Assembly (NCBI GenBank): GCA_036346205.1
Contig: JARFJB010000896.1
Span: forward strand, 2,624,001-2,688,000
Length of the DNA: 64,000 bases
Direction of reading: 5' to 3'
Source: Vesta saturnalis
Taxonomy: Eukaryota; Arthropoda; Insecta; Coleoptera; Lampyridae
Shown here: in pieces, positions 1 to 9,896 of the stretch
How positions within the stretch are numbered: the first letter of the stretch is position 1
Layout of the letters: every line of letters starts with the position of its first letter
The notes under the pieces: model-generated
Told to the model about the DNA's origin: nothing
The model's input: the letters and a program-made list of their open reading frames with translations, nothing else
Databases searched by the model: none
Program-made: the position numbers and the translations under genes

Positions 1-264
1 AGCTGATAGAAGACGTCAAAAAATGAACACAACTGCTAACTATTAAACATATATTACTAGAATGTTCATATACACAACACAGAATAGATAACAATCTAAT
101 AGTCTAGCAGATATTTTACAACGGAAAATTCAACAATTAGATTACTAAATTCTTAAAACAAATACATTTATATAAAGAAATATAATTATACGTCAGTCAA
201 ACAATAGAAATAATGATCAAGAAATCGATGCCCACGACAAGAGAAAAAATAATAATAATTTATG
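1..264. other. AT-rich flank, nothing recognised
   Basis: AT-rich sequence before the mitochondrial-like block. I see no coding potential, repeat or RNA gene. The boundary with the NUMT is approximate, because readable nad2-like translation fades out around position 265. Confidence 0.4.
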
Positions 265-422
265 TATATATTAATATTTCCTTATCAACTTATTTAATTA
301 AATCTAATTCAATAAATTGAAATATTAATATTAGACCAAAAATAAACTTTAAAACTATAATAATTAATTCAATTCTGCTAATAAGATTAATAATTGTAAC
401 ATTAACTTTTAACTTTTATTAA
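265..422 (+). pseudogene. nad2: NUMT fragment of NADH dehydrogenase subunit 2 (3' end)
   Basis: In the mitochondrial code the frame reads about 50 residues, including LSTYLIKSNSMNWN and ending LTLTFNFY before a TAA that overlaps the start of trnW, the usual insect arrangement. Nad2 is a membrane subunit of respiratory complex I. Only the C-terminal tail is present; the rest of the gene (about 1 kb in a mitochondrion) lies outside the transferred segment or was lost. Identification rests mainly on position before trnW-trnC-trnY-cox1, because this tail is poorly conserved. It would not function in the nucleus. Confidence 0.65.
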
Positions 423-485
423 GGATTTAAGTTAAAAAATCAAACTAGTAACCTTCAAAGTTACAAATACAGAAAATATCCTTAA
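421..485 (+). tRNA. trnW: NUMT-derived mitochondrial tRNA-Trp (anticodon TCA)
   Basis: The acceptor strands AAGGATT and ATCCTT pair apart from the last position. The anticodon loop CTTCAAA contains TCA, which reads UGA/UGG as Trp in insect mitochondria. It lies between nad2 and trnC as in the ancestral insect order. About 75 bases of AT-rich spacer (486-558) separate it from trnC, more than usual, so extra sequence may have been gained after transfer. It is not expected to be expressed in the nucleus. Confidence 0.75.
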
Positions 486-558
486 GCCTTGCCTTAAATT
501 ACTTCAAAAAATAAATTTTTAAATTATTTTTAATTATCAAATAAATTGTTATTGAAAT

Positions 559-622
559 AAGTTTTAAATAAATTTACTACCTTTAAATTTTCAATTTAAA
601 ATCATTATTGACTATAAAACTT
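559..622 (-). tRNA. trnC: NUMT-derived tRNA-Cys-like gene with altered anticodon (GAA)
   Basis: On the minus strand the sequence folds as a tRNA: acceptor AGTTTTA/TAAAACT (7 bp), D arm GTCA/TGAT, anticodon stem TTAAA/TTTAA. Its position between trnW and trnY and its D arm fit trnC. The anticodon loop reads TTGAAAA, giving GAA (a Phe anticodon) instead of the expected GCA, a single base change. In a NUMT this is most simply decay without constraint. The clean pairing of all stems shows that the copy is otherwise well preserved. Confidence 0.65.
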
Positions 623-685
623 TAGTAAAAGGATTTAATCCGTAAATAAATTTACAATTTATCACCTATTCTCGGTCATTTTACT
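623..685 (-). tRNA. trnY: NUMT-derived mitochondrial tRNA-Tyr (anticodon GTA)
   Basis: The acceptor pair AGTAAAA/TTTTACT brackets the gene. On the minus strand the anticodon loop contains GTA, within AATTGTAAATT. It sits immediately upstream of cox1 on the opposite strand, the ancestral insect position. It is part of the NUMT and not expected to be active. Confidence 0.75.
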
Positions 686-689
686 AAAT

Positions 690-2199
690 AAATGATTATT
701 TTCCACAAATCATGAAAATATCGGAACATTACACTTTATCTTTGGGGCATGGTCTGAAATAGTTGGAACTTCTTTAAGACTTTTAATTCGTGCAGAATTA
801 GGAAATCCTGGATCATTAATTGGTAACGATCAAATTTTTAATGTTATTGTTACAGCACATGCATTCGTTATAATTTTTTTTATAGTTATACCTGTAATAA
901 TTGGAGGATTCGGAAATTGATTAGTCCCATTAATATTAGGAGCTCCAGATATAGCATTTCCTCGAATAAACAATATAAGTTTTTGACTTCTCCCACCTTC
1001 AATTATACTTCTTTTAATAAGAAGAGCTGTTGAAAGTGGAGCAGGCACTTGATGAACTGTGTATCCCCCACTTTCAGCAAATTTAACTCATGGTGGAGCT
1101 TCACTTGATTTCAATATTTTTAGATTACATTTAGCAGGAATTTCATCGATTTTAGGAGCAGTAAATTTTATTTCTACTATTGCTAATATACGACCAATTA
1201 AAATAAATCTTGATCAAATACCATTATTTGTATGAGCAGTTTTAATTACTGCTATTTTACTTTTATTATCATTACCAGTTTTAGCTGGAGCAATTTCTAT
1301 ACTTTTAACTGATCGAAACCTAAATTCATCATTTTTTGATCCTGCAGGAGGAGGTGACCCTGTATTATATCAACATTTATTTTGATTTTTTGGTCATCCA
1401 GAAGTTTATATTTTAATTTTACCAGGATTTGGAATAATTTTTCATATTGTTGCTCAAGAATCAGGAAAAAAAGAAACCTTTGGAACTATTGGAATAATTT
1501 ATGCTATGTTAGCAATTGGATTATTAGGATTTGTTCATATATTTACTATTGGAATAGATGTAGACACACGAGCCTATTTTACATCAGCTACAATAATTAT
1601 TGCAGTTACAACTGGAATTAAAATTTTTAGTTGGTTAGCTATTATTCATGGTACACAATTAAACTATTCCCTCAAATAATATGATGGTTTGGATTTATTT
1701 TTTTATTTACTGTTGGAGGATTAACTGGAGTAGTTTTAGCTAACTCATCTATTGATATTATTTTACATGATACATACTATGTAGTTGCACATTTTCATTA
1801 TGTTCTATCAATAGGAGCAGTATTTGCAATTGTAGCTGGATTTATCCATTGATTTCCTTTATTGACAGGATTAAATATAAATCAAATATTATTAAAAATT
1901 CAATTTCTTATTATATTCATTGGAGTTAATTTAACTTTTTTCCCTCGACATTTTTTAGGATTAGCTGGAATACCTCGACGTTACTCTGATTACCCAAATT
2001 ATGAAATATAGTTTCATCAATTGGATAATTAATTAGAACAATAGGAATTCTACTGTTTATTACTATTTTATGAGAAAGATTTTCATCAAATAAAAAAGTC
2101 TTAATATCTATGCAATTATATAGTTCAATTGAATGAATTCAACTAACACCTCCAACTGAGCACATTTATTCAGACTTACCTTTATTAGCTAATTTCTAA
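690..2199 (+). pseudogene. cox1: NUMT copy of cytochrome c oxidase subunit I, frameshifted
   Basis: Nearly the whole of COI, the haem-copper catalytic subunit of complex IV, is recognisable in the mitochondrial code. The body reads LIRAELGNPGS near 780, the VESGAGTW region near 1030, and HPEVYILILPGFG near 1400. Decay is visible. A normally Gly residue reads Trp (GTWWTVYPP, about 1045-1070). About four codons of the conserved IVWAHH segment are missing near 1530. A one-base loss near 1668 shifts the frame at NYSPQ. More indels lie near 2000-2030. The frame ends LLANF-TAA, overlapping trnL2. TGA codes for Trp throughout, so a nuclear ribosome would stop almost at once. The whole standard barcode region is included. 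Confidence 0.93.
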
Positions 2200-2257
2200 T
2201 GTGGCAGATTAGTGCAATAGATTTAAGATCTATATATAAATTTCTATTTCTTTAGAA
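2195..2257 (+). tRNA. trnL2: NUMT-derived mitochondrial tRNA-Leu(UUR), anticodon TAA, degraded 3' half
   Basis: The 5' half TCTAATGTGGCAGATTAG is typical of insect trnL2. The anticodon loop in GATTTAAGATC contains TAA. The T-arm region is short and irregular and the 3' acceptor strand (CTTTAGA) pairs imperfectly, so the 3' half has decayed. It lies between cox1 and cox2 as in most insects. Confidence 0.75.
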
Positions 2258-2370
2258 ATAGCAACTTGATTAGATTTTAATTCACAAGATAAAGTTTCCC
2301 CTGTAATAGAACAATTAATTTTTTTTCATGATCACACATTAATAATTTTAGCAATTATTGTTACTTTTTT
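2258..2370 (+). pseudogene. cox2: NUMT copy of cytochrome c oxidase subunit II, 5' part, cut by a LINE
   Basis: The mitochondrial-code frame starts at ATA and reads MATWLDFNSQDKVSPVME, then QLIFFHDHTLMILAIIV, the N-terminal transmembrane hairpin region of COII. It breaks off in a T-rich stretch at about 2358-2380, where a retrotransposon has inserted. The gene resumes near 6201. I could not define a target-site duplication with certainty, because both sides are T- and A-rich. Confidence 0.9.
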
Positions 2371-2398
2371 TTTTTTTTTTTTATATACTAATTTAATC

Positions 2399-3895
2399 AT
2401 GGGAATTGTTATCCAGTGGAATTGTAATGGATTTGCTCACCATTATTGTGAATTAAAAAATATCATTAACGATTTCAACCCGTTGATTTTGTGTCTGCAA
2501 GAAACTCACTTCAAACCGGAAAAACAATTTCTCCTACGCAGACACCATATCATCAGAAAAGATGCCTTATCTACACTTAGAGCGAAAGGTGGAGTTGCAA
2601 TAGTAATCAGAGAAGATGTTCAATTTATTGTATTGCCCATCAAAACGGAACTGCAAGCTGTTGCTGCAACAATATCTGCGCCACTAAATATTACAATATG
2701 TAATATATATTTACCAAGTACAAATTGGAAGCAGCAAGACATTGAAGACGTCATTAATCAGCTACCAGTTCCTTTTATGCTAACCGGGGACTTTAACGCC
2801 CACAGCCCCCTATGGGACTCCTCTCGCTCAGATGCGGGTGGAAAAAAGCTTGAAAACATATTAGATATATATCAATTAATTCTCATGAACACAGGAGAAG
2901 ACACCCATCTATGTGCCAGATCAGGATCTTTTTCTGCAGTAGATCTAACAATTGTATCCCCCTGTATAGCTACATTATTTTCTTGGGCAGTATTAGATGA
3001 TCTAAATTTTAGCGACCATTTTCCAATTATTATAAAGACAGAACATCAAGACGCGCCTATAATAAGTCCCATTAAGTGGAATATTGCTAAGGCTAAATGG
3101 GATATCTTCCAAGCACACTTAGGCACATGCATTGCAAAAAACTCAACAACTCTATCTATAGAAGAAGTTACAAAAGATATAATTAATGCAGCTACTGCGT
3201 CAATTCCGAAAATTGGGGGAAAACTAACTAATCGCAAAGTGCCATGGTGGAACCAAACAGTTCAAGATTCCATAAAAGCCAAAAAGCGAGCATTAAATAT
3301 CTTTCGAAAACATCCGACATGTGAAAATCTGATCTTATTCAAAAAGGCTAGAGCATTATCGCGGCGAGTTACTCTTCAGAGTAAAAGAGACTCCTGGCAT
3401 AACTATGTTACAAAGATTAACCGCAATACTCCAAACACAGAAGTATGGAGAAAAATAAAAGCAATAACAGGCAAACACACCACACCCTCCATACAGTTAG
3501 AAACCAGCAGAAACAACATTACCAGCAATGCAAATGATATAACAGAACTTTTGGCAGACCGATTTGAATATTCTAGTAGTTCAAGTAATTATAATCCTTC
3601 CTTCCTGAGAGCCAAAGGAAATCAGGAGGTAATGCTGAATTTCTTAGACAGCAACGAATATGAGTATAATTCGCCATTTTCGATTAAAGAGCTTAAGGGC
3701 GCCCTCAAATGTAAGAAATCATCCGCTTACGGGCCCGACCTAGTCTCATATGAAATGCTACATAACCTAACAACTGGATACAAAGAACTCCTCCTAAAGA
3801 CATTTAACAAAATCTGGGCGGAAGGAGTTTATCCGCGAAACTGGAAGGTAGCAACTATTATACCCATCCTTAAAAATGGTAAAACCCGTACTTAG
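2399..3895 (+). CDS. LINE ORF2, N-terminal part: AP-like endonuclease and start of reverse transcriptase
   Basis: This 498-codon frame encodes the element's exonuclease-endonuclease-phosphatase domain, which nicks target DNA to prime reverse transcription. Visible motifs are QWNCNG (residues 6-11), QETHF (34-38), the metal-binding GDFNAH (130-135) and the catalytic SDHFPI (205-210). After a basic linker comes the N-terminal RT region, with SAYGPD followed by the WAEGVYPRNWK segment near the end. The frame stops after NGKTRT. The next conserved block (ATSYRPISLTSC) is in another frame from position 3895, so a single base is missing between about 3880 and 3893. Start chosen: the first ATG, two codons before the conserved VIQWNC. 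Confidence 0.9.
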   Translation: MGIVIQWNCNGFAHHYCELKNIINDFNPLILCLQETHFKPEKQFLLRRHHIIRKDALSTLRAKGGVAIVIREDVQFIVLPIKTELQAVAATISAPLNITICNIYLPSTNWKQQDIEDVINQLPVPFMLTGDFNAHSPLWDSSRSDAGGKKLENILDIYQLILMNTGEDTHLCARSGSFSAVDLTIVSPCIATLFSWAVLDDLNFSDHFPIIIKTEHQDAPIISPIKWNIAKAKWDIFQAHLGTCIAKNSTTLSIEEVTKDIINAATASIPKIGGKLTNRKVPWWNQTVQDSIKAKKRALNIFRKHPTCENLILFKKARALSRRVTLQSKRDSWHNYVTKINRNTPNTEVWRKIKAITGKHTTPSIQLETSRNNITSNANDITELLADRFEYSSSSSNYNPSFLRAKGNQEVMLNFLDSNEYEYNSPFSIKELKGALKCKKSSAYGPDLVSYEMLHNLTTGYKELLLKTFNKIWAEGVYPRNWKVATIIPILKNGKTRT

Positions 3896-6066
3896 CTACC
3901 AGTTATCGACCTATAAGCCTGACATCCTGTATGGCAAAGCTACTCGAGAGGATGATAAGTAATAGGCTAATGTGGATTCTTGAAAAAAACAAATACTTAA
4001 CAAACTGCCAGGCGGGATTCAGGAAGCATAGATCCACAACAGATCAGCTAGTTCACCTGCAGGATGTTGTACTAAAGGCCTTTGCGCAGAGACATCATGC
4101 CGTTGCAGTTTTCTTCGATGTCGAGAAGGCATTCGACATGACGTGGAGGTATGGGGTAATGAAGAGGCTCTATGACTGGGGCCTAAGGGGAAATTTACCA
4201 AAATTTGTAGCATCTTTCCTCGAGGAACGGATATTTCGAGTGCGTGTAGGCAACTGCCTTTCAACTGCCAGAGTTCTAGAAAACGGTATCCCTCAAGGAT
4301 CTACACTAAGTGTCACGCTATTTGCAATAGCAATAAATTCCCTAGTATCCTCTATACCTAGAGACATCCATAAATACCTGTATGTGGACGACCTGACGAT
4401 CCTATACTCTGCGCCTACGGTCGGAGAAATAAATAAAAAGATGCAACAGGCTATAGATCAAATAGCGCTAAACTCTAGAGATATGGGTTTCACATTATCA
4501 CTCGAAAAAGCCTATACGATGCATTTCTGCAAACTTAGAAAACCACATTATGGACCACGATTAACGTTAAACAATCGTCCCATTCTATGCAAGAATGCTG
4601 GTATCTTCCTTGGGTTAACGCTGGACTCCAAACTTTCCTGGAGAGATCACATTACAGATTTAGTTACGCGTTGTAAAAAAAGCTTGAATGTAATAAAGAT
4701 TCTGTCTCATCTACATTGGGGAGCAGATACAGAGACCCTGTTACAGATATATACAGCCTTAATACGAAGCAAGATGGACTACGGTTGTGAAGCATACTCC
4801 TCAGCTGCCCCAAGCATACTAAAACCACTGCAAGCAATCCAAAATGCGGCAATTAGATATGCACTAGGAGCTTTCTATACAAGTCCAAGTGAGAGCCTTT
4901 GTTGCGAATCTGGCCTAGAACCCATTGAATTACATCGACAAACTAAAATCTTACGATATGCGTGCAAAATTAAAGCTCAGGAAAACCACCCAAACCATGA
5001 TATCCTATTTTCGAATAATTTGGTCATTAGAAACTGGCAAAGACTGCACAAACCATTATCTGTAAATATCTCACAAATACTCAGTACGATCAACTACGAA
5101 ATCCCCCAAATAATTAATGTAGGATCACTAGAAGTCCCGCCGTGGCTAATACCACCAACAATTATAATTAATATTCTATCTCGATTCCCAAAAGAAAATA
5201 CACCTCCATCTGTATATCAAGTCGAATTTAATAAAATATTGTACGAACACCGAGACTATCTAACAATTTATACAGACGGATCTAAAACCGCTATAGGTGT
5301 GGGGGCGGCTTTCTCCGTAAATGGTATACAGCATAGCTGGTCGATGCCGACACATGCTTCAAACTACGAAGCCGAACTTAATGCCTTATGGCAAGCTCTT
5401 CGCTTTTGTGAATTAGCCACAAATGATAAAAAGATTTTAATAGCTAGCGATTCACAAAGCGCTCTAGCCAGCATTACAAACCCATTGGACGAAAACGCAT
5501 TAGTGCAAATGATCGTATGTACGATCAAACACCTTACAGATCAACAATATATAATCAAATTTGTATGGATACCAGGGCATGTAAAAATTGTTGGTAATGA
5601 AAGAGCAGATTCAGCTGCCGGCTCAGCAGCCAACGACATAACACAACCTAAAACCAATATCACAACGTACCCCAACGTGGCGAAATTTATGAAAGCCAAA
5701 ATAAACGGTCTATGGCAAGAAAAATGGGACAGAAGCGACACCCACCTAAGGAACATAAAACCTACCATCAAGAAATGGAAACTAACACTAGCAGACCGAA
5801 AGGATTCTAGCATCATCCATCGCCTCAGACTAGGACATACATCAATAACTCATGAAACCATTCTTCAAAATAAACCGCGAAATATATGCACAACGTGCAA
5901 TGAGTCTATTACAGTAGAACATCTAATATGCATTTGTCCTGAGTACGATATATTAAGAAATACTTTTTCAATATCAACCATACTGAATGAAAACCTAACT
6001 ACACCAGATACTATAAAGAACACAATACAATACCTAAAGACAATAAACTTATATGATAGGATATAA
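3895..6066 (+). CDS. LINE ORF2, C-terminal part: reverse transcriptase and RNase H, Cys-rich tail
   Basis: This continues the LINE protein after the frameshift; it is open from 3895, with its first ATG at 3931. Residues from that ATG: QAGFRKHRST (27-36), FFDVEKAFD (61-69, first catalytic Asp), GIPQGS (119-124), YVDD (151-154, catalytic pair). RNase H follows around 445-565, with YTDGSKT (D), EAELNAL (E), SDSQSAL (D) and a final D in GNERAD. A C-terminal CTTC...H...C motif near 652-668 matches the Cys-His finger common at the ends of LINE proteins. All RT and RNase H catalytic residues look intact and no stop occurs over 711 codons. Apart from the one frameshift, the copy is young. Confidence 0.93.
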   Translation, partial: ATSYRPISLTSCMAKLLERMISNRLMWILEKNKYLTNCQAGFRKHRSTTDQLVHLQDVVLKAFAQRHHAVAVFFDVEKAFDMTWRYGVMKRLYDWGLRGNLPKFVASFLEERIFRVRVGNCLSTARVLENGIPQGSTLSVTLFAIAINSLVSSIPRDIHKYLYVDDLTILYSAPTVGEINKKMQQAIDQIALNSRDMGFTLSLEKAYTMHFCKLRKPHYGPRLTLNNRPILCKNAGIFLGLTLDSKLSWRDHITDLVTRCKKSLNVIKILSHLHWGADTETLLQIYTALIRSKMDYGCEAYSSAAPSILKPLQAIQNAAIRYALGAFYTSPSESLCCESGLEPIELHRQTKILRYACKIKAQENHPNHDILFSNNLVIRNWQRLHKPLSVNISQILSTINYEIPQIINVGSLEVPPWLIPPTIIINILSRFPKENTPPSVYQVEFNKILYEHRDYLTIYTDGSKTAIGVGAAFSVNGIQHSWSMPTHASNYEAELNALWQALRFCELATNDKKILIASDSQSALASITNPLDENALVQMIVCTIKHLTDQQYIIKFVWIPGHVKIVGNERADSAAGSAANDITQPKTNITTYPNVAKFMKAKINGLWQEKWDRSDTHLRNIKPTIKKWKLTLADRKDSSIIHRLRLGHTSITHETILQNKPRNICTTCNESITVEHLICICPEYDILRNTFSISTILNENLTTPDTIKNTIQYLKTINLYDRI

Positions 6067-6200
6067 ATGGACTAAGGGGCTACAAAAACAAACAAAAAAA
6101 AATGCATGAACTAAACAGATGAGTTAAACAAAAAAAAACCAGAAAAGCGCTAATGACCTCTGCAGTCGAAGCGCGTTAAACCAAACAAAAAAAAAAAAAA

Positions 6201-6730
6201 TTGTATCTTATATCATAATTTCAATTTTCTAAATCGATATTTACTAGAAAGTCAAGCTATTGAATTAATTTGAACTATTTCTCCTGCTTTAACATTAATT
6301 TTTATTGCCATACCTTCATTACAACTTTTATATTTAATATATCCGGAAATCCGGAAATTACAATTAAATCTTTAGGTCATCAATGATTTTGATCATATGA
6401 AATATCAGATTTTAAAAATGTTGAGTTTGATTCTTGTATAATTCCCGAATTAGAACAAACATTAAATTCTTTTCGGTTACTAGATGTTGATAATCGTCTA
6501 TTTATCCCATACAATTCAATTACACGAATAATTGTGTCATCAACTGATGTAATTCACTCATGGACTATCTATCAGCAGGTGTAAAATTGGTGCAACTCCA
6601 GGACGTTTAAATCAAACTACATTCTATATAAATCGATCAGGAATTAATTTTGGACAATGTTCAGAAATTTGCGGAACTAATCATAGTTTTATACCAAATG
6701 TTATAGAATTTCACCTAAATATCACCTGAT
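6201..6730 (+). pseudogene. cox2: NUMT copy of cytochrome c oxidase subunit II, 3' part
   Basis: COII resumes after the LINE tail. Recognisable stretches are LNRYLLESQAIELIWTISPA, then LGHQWFWSYEMSDFKNVEF near 6380, FRLLDVDNR near 6475, VIHSWT near 6550, PGRLNQTTF near 6600 and GQCSEICGTNHSFMPNVME near 6655-6710. The CuA ligand motif CSEICGTNH is preserved. A duplicated CCGGAAAT and an in-frame stop near 6345, plus an indel near 6565 after HSWT, break the frame. About 20 C-terminal codons are missing. TGA at Trp positions again shows the mitochondrial code. Confidence 0.92.
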
Positions 6731-6976
6731 AAACAGAAAACGGAAAACAAAAAAACGAAAACATAGTTTCCTCATTATTATGTGTACATTTAAAGTGCAG
6801 GTCAATAAAATATAACTAGAAAGTTTAGTTTTTGTCCTTTAAAATTATCTCATTTCTATTTGTCTAAAATTTATAATAAAGATTTCTTGGATTAAAATTG
6901 CGATATGTGGTATACTTTTTTCCTCTTCAGCAGACATCTTATTCCTTTTACAGAATCGCTAAATTTTACGTATTAA

Positions 6977-9896
6977 CCCTTTAACGCGCAGAAGGATTTT
7001 TTTATAAAATGGCATCTATTTTAATTGGAAGTTCATGTTTAATGTATACAAAACAACTTTTATGAATAAATTTCTTTAATCAAACTTCACATTACAGCTC
7101 TAGATGGTGGTTTCTGTTTAAGCCACTGCCCTTTCGATATGTGATGGGTGGAGGTTTCATAGATAACCACTTAAAGGAAATACGACATTATTGCTTACCC
7201 TGCTACACAAATATATATGATTGCATACAAAAGTACCTATATCACTTCATACAATAAAATAAGCAAGCACAAAACAGCCAATAAAAAACGCAAAACTACA
7301 TTACATTCAAAAATACGTAATTACATTATAGGAAAATGCATGAATGCTTATATAGTACATGAATTATTATTTTTTAATTATTGTAAAAAGGTTTAAAACA
7401 TTTTAAACATAATGCTACATTACACTGGTCACACAAAATTTTAGAACGAACTGGCATCTTCCTAGTACTACATTTAGCACACCGTCTGTAGGTTCCTTGT
7501 ATGGGTAAATTTATTTTTCTTTTGGTATTATCGACACTTATGGTTCTGCCAGAATCTTTCTTTAACTTTCTGGCAGCTGTAATTGTATCGGTTGTATTTC
7601 TCTTGCAACTAGTGTAGTCACCAATAAGCTGGTTTGCCAAAACACTACGGAACTGCAAGTGTGACATTGGTTTGACATAAGAATTTTGGCTTTTTGTTTA
7701 GTTTTGTAAACTATGTATGAATTAGTAATACTAGCGTCAAGGCAAAAGTAAAACAACTTTATCCACCATCTTCTGGATTTCCATTCAATTCTGTAAGTTT
7801 CTAATTGCTGATCAAAACTATCGAGGCCTCCCATATAGCGATTATAGTCAGATATTGCTACTGGACAGGTAATAGGTTCTCGTTGTCCAGTGTTATTCGT
7901 TCGTAAAATTAGTTCTTTCATTTCAGGATTATGCATGGAGCTAACGACAATCACAGGTTTTTCCCTATCTTTCCACTTTACAACGGAAAAGGCTCCACTC
8001 ATGGCAAAATCAGAGTCACCTTTCTTGAGGGATTTATCGTCGGATAATAAGTCCTTTGGATAACTGTTTCGTGCTGCCCGAAATGTGCCACAGCTAAATG
8101 TGTCTCATTCGAGTAATTTATTTAGTAATTCAAAACTACTAAAAAAATTGTCAAAGTATACGCAGTATCCTTTACCAAGAAATGGTTCACACAACTGCAA
8201 CACTGTTTTTCCCCAAGCAACATCCCTTCGTAACGATTATCTTCGTTCTTGCGTTCGTAAATTTTAAAACTCAACAAATAACTTGACTTGGAACAGGCAA
8301 TGCCTCAAGTTTTAAAACCGCGCTTTGTTGGTTTTAAGGGCATGTACTGTTTCAAAGTAGTACGGCCCTTAAAACCAACCATGCTTTCATCAACAGCTAA
8401 GTTACGAGAAGGATTGAAAGAGTGTAAAAACTTTTCGTTTAGATGATTTACCAACGGTCGTAATTTGTAAAGTTTGTCGAATTCAGTAGCACCTCGTTTG
8501 GCCATTTTGTGTTGTCGTTTATGTGTAGGTAACGTAATATAAATAAGAAACGTTTTTGTGTCATGATCTCCGCTACTCTTTGAACACGCAGGTTATCGCC
8601 ACTTGACCAGTTTAATCGGAGACCAGGTAATTGATGGAATCCCGTAATGATCAAAATTCCGAAGAAAGCCTTGAGTTCTTCGACAGTTATGTCGTAAGAC
8701 TTGCCTTTTTGCCGTGCATACAAACGGGTTTGTTCCTATATGTGCTCTATTATATCAGGCGAAAAAAAGTTTTCAAATATTTCAATAGGGGAGTCAAAAT
8801 TCACTTGTATAGATGTACCAAAATTAATATTAAAAGAAAATTGATTATAGTTTGCAGAGTCGCACGAAGTTTTAGCCCAGTGAAATTCTTGCTCATTGTC
8901 ATTTCTTGAGGTAAAATTTTCACTTACGTCCATACCTTCGTAGTTGTCCTCTTGATTATTACTACTGTACGCTATACATTCGGTTTGTGGTTTAAGGTTT
9001 GATTTGTTAGGTTTTTTTTTAAGATTTCTGGTAATTATGGAATCATCTGACTCAGAAGAAATGTCAACTACATCAGGTTCATAATTACGATCTGCCACAG
9101 AATCATCTGAATCATAAATATCAGTTGGCACAGGGCTACATTGCACAGATTTAGATAAAGGCGCAGTTGCTTTTGGTGGTACAATTGGTTTACTGTAAGT
9201 AGACGTACCTGGAGTGCTTCTAGTGGATACCGAAAATGACGATCCATCCACAGCAGCATCTTCGGCATCGCTATCACCATCGAATTCTGAGTCAAAAGCC
9301 TGATCTTCAGAAATGCCTTCAACCAAATCGAAGAAGTGCTGTGGAGACTTTTTTATTTAAATCGAGACATTCTGAAACAAAGCAGATGGTTGCATAAATA
9401 AGATATTATAAAATACTGCATATGTGTGTGCTAAAAATACGTGCTAAAGGAAATAATAATAAAATAAATTGTAAGTTGGCAGTGGTCGCCTACAAAACCA
9501 CTTACAAAGTAAGGTTATAATACTTATACTTACAAAAAACAACGGAATCTTCTAAGCGCTACGATCCCTACAAATTATTTATCATACAAACTAATATTTG
9601 AAACTTACCTTGGTTATATTATAAAAATTTTTACTTGAAATATGCACACTTTTAACACAAACGCGAAAAATGGTATCTATCAACGAAATTTGGTAACAGC
9701 CGCTTAACAAGCAGTGGTTAAAATAAGAACCACAAGCATTGTAGAATGCGCGACTTTTAAAATGTGGTAATTTTAGTCGCCTCTGCCCACTCATTCACTA
9801 CTAAATCATACATAAGGGTCAATTTCGTATTGATATTAATACTTAGTTGCACCGAATGGAGGATGGTTAACATAGCGACCACTGCTCTATAATGGG
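6977..9896 (-). mobile_element. piggyBac-like DNA transposon between TTAA target sites
   Basis: A degenerate piggyBac-family transposase is bracketed by TTAA at 6973-6976 and 9897-9900, the canonical target of this superfamily. The termini inside those sites are CCCTTTAACGCGCAG on the left and, read inward, CCCATTATAGAGCAG on the right. This is an imperfect inverted repeat with the family's CCC start. The implied length of about 2.9 kb fits. The termini are diverged and the transposase is broken, so the copy is old. The boundaries are inferred from the TTAA/CCC pairing alone. Confidence 0.7.
7374..9326 (-). pseudogene. Degenerate piggyBac-like transposase (DDE_Tnp_1_7 plus Cys-rich C-terminus)
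   Basis: The order on the minus strand is an acidic N-terminal region rich in Asp, Glu and Ser (9326-8736), then the transposase core. The core shows KAFFGILIITGFHQLP and RFLFILRYLHINDN (8723-8520), VDESMVGFKG (first catalytic Asp, about 8370), VYFDNFFSSFE (second Asp, about 8150) and YMGGLDSFDQ (third Asp, about 7840). The C-terminal cysteine-rich domain is at 7530-7380 (CAKCSTRKM, CDQCNVALCLKCF). The three Asp positions survive, but frameshifts lie near 8505, 8200 and 7670 and an in-frame stop follows KRGFKT near 8304. An upstream ATG at about 9370 would extend the N-terminus but is out of frame. Not functional. Confidence 0.88.

Larger units (their letters stand above)
2371..6200 (+). mobile_element. 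Non-LTR retrotransposon (I/jockey-like, EN-RT-RNase H) inserted in cox2 of the NUMT
   Basis: A LINE of about 3.8 kb lies in the same orientation as cox2. It holds an endonuclease-RT-RNase H coding region in two frames, a short 3' UTR with several A-runs, and an A-rich tail at about 6186-6200. Coding starts about 30 bases after the left junction and no gag-like first ORF is present. The copy is therefore probably 5'-truncated just before ORF2, unless the family is single-ORF. The RNase H domain after the RT points to the I/R1/LOA group of jockey-superfamily LINEs; I cannot assign the clade by eye. It landed after the mitochondrial segment had entered the nucleus. Confidence 0.92.
265..6730 (+). 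other. NUMT: nuclear copy of mitochondrial nad2(3' end)-trnW-trnC-trnY-cox1-trnL2-cox2
   Basis: This is one collinear stretch of insect-type mitochondrial DNA in the ancestral pancrustacean gene order, with trnC and trnY on the minus strand. Reading it needs the invertebrate mitochondrial code: TGA at Trp, ATA at Met and AGA at Ser positions in cox1 and cox2. Nuclear residence is shown by the indels in cox1 and cox2, by the loss of the cox2 C-terminus, and above all by the nuclear LINE at about 2371-6200 that splits cox2. To the right the block passes into ordinary AT-rich DNA and then a piggyBac element. About 2.6 kb is mitochondrial-derived once the LINE is excluded. Confidence 0.93.

Noticed and set aside
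830..1048. 72-codon minus-strand frame within cox1
   Set aside because: It is the antisense of well-matched COI sequence, with no independent support.
1382..1621. 79-codon plus-strand frame inside cox1 (MIFWSSRSLYFNF)
   Set aside because: Out of frame with the clear COI reading under the mitochondrial code.
4019..4264. 81-codon minus-strand frame opposite the LINE RT
   Set aside because: Antisense of conserved RT motifs.
8631..8909. 92-codon plus-strand frame inside the piggyBac element
   Set aside because: Antisense to the recognisable transposase core and N-terminal region.
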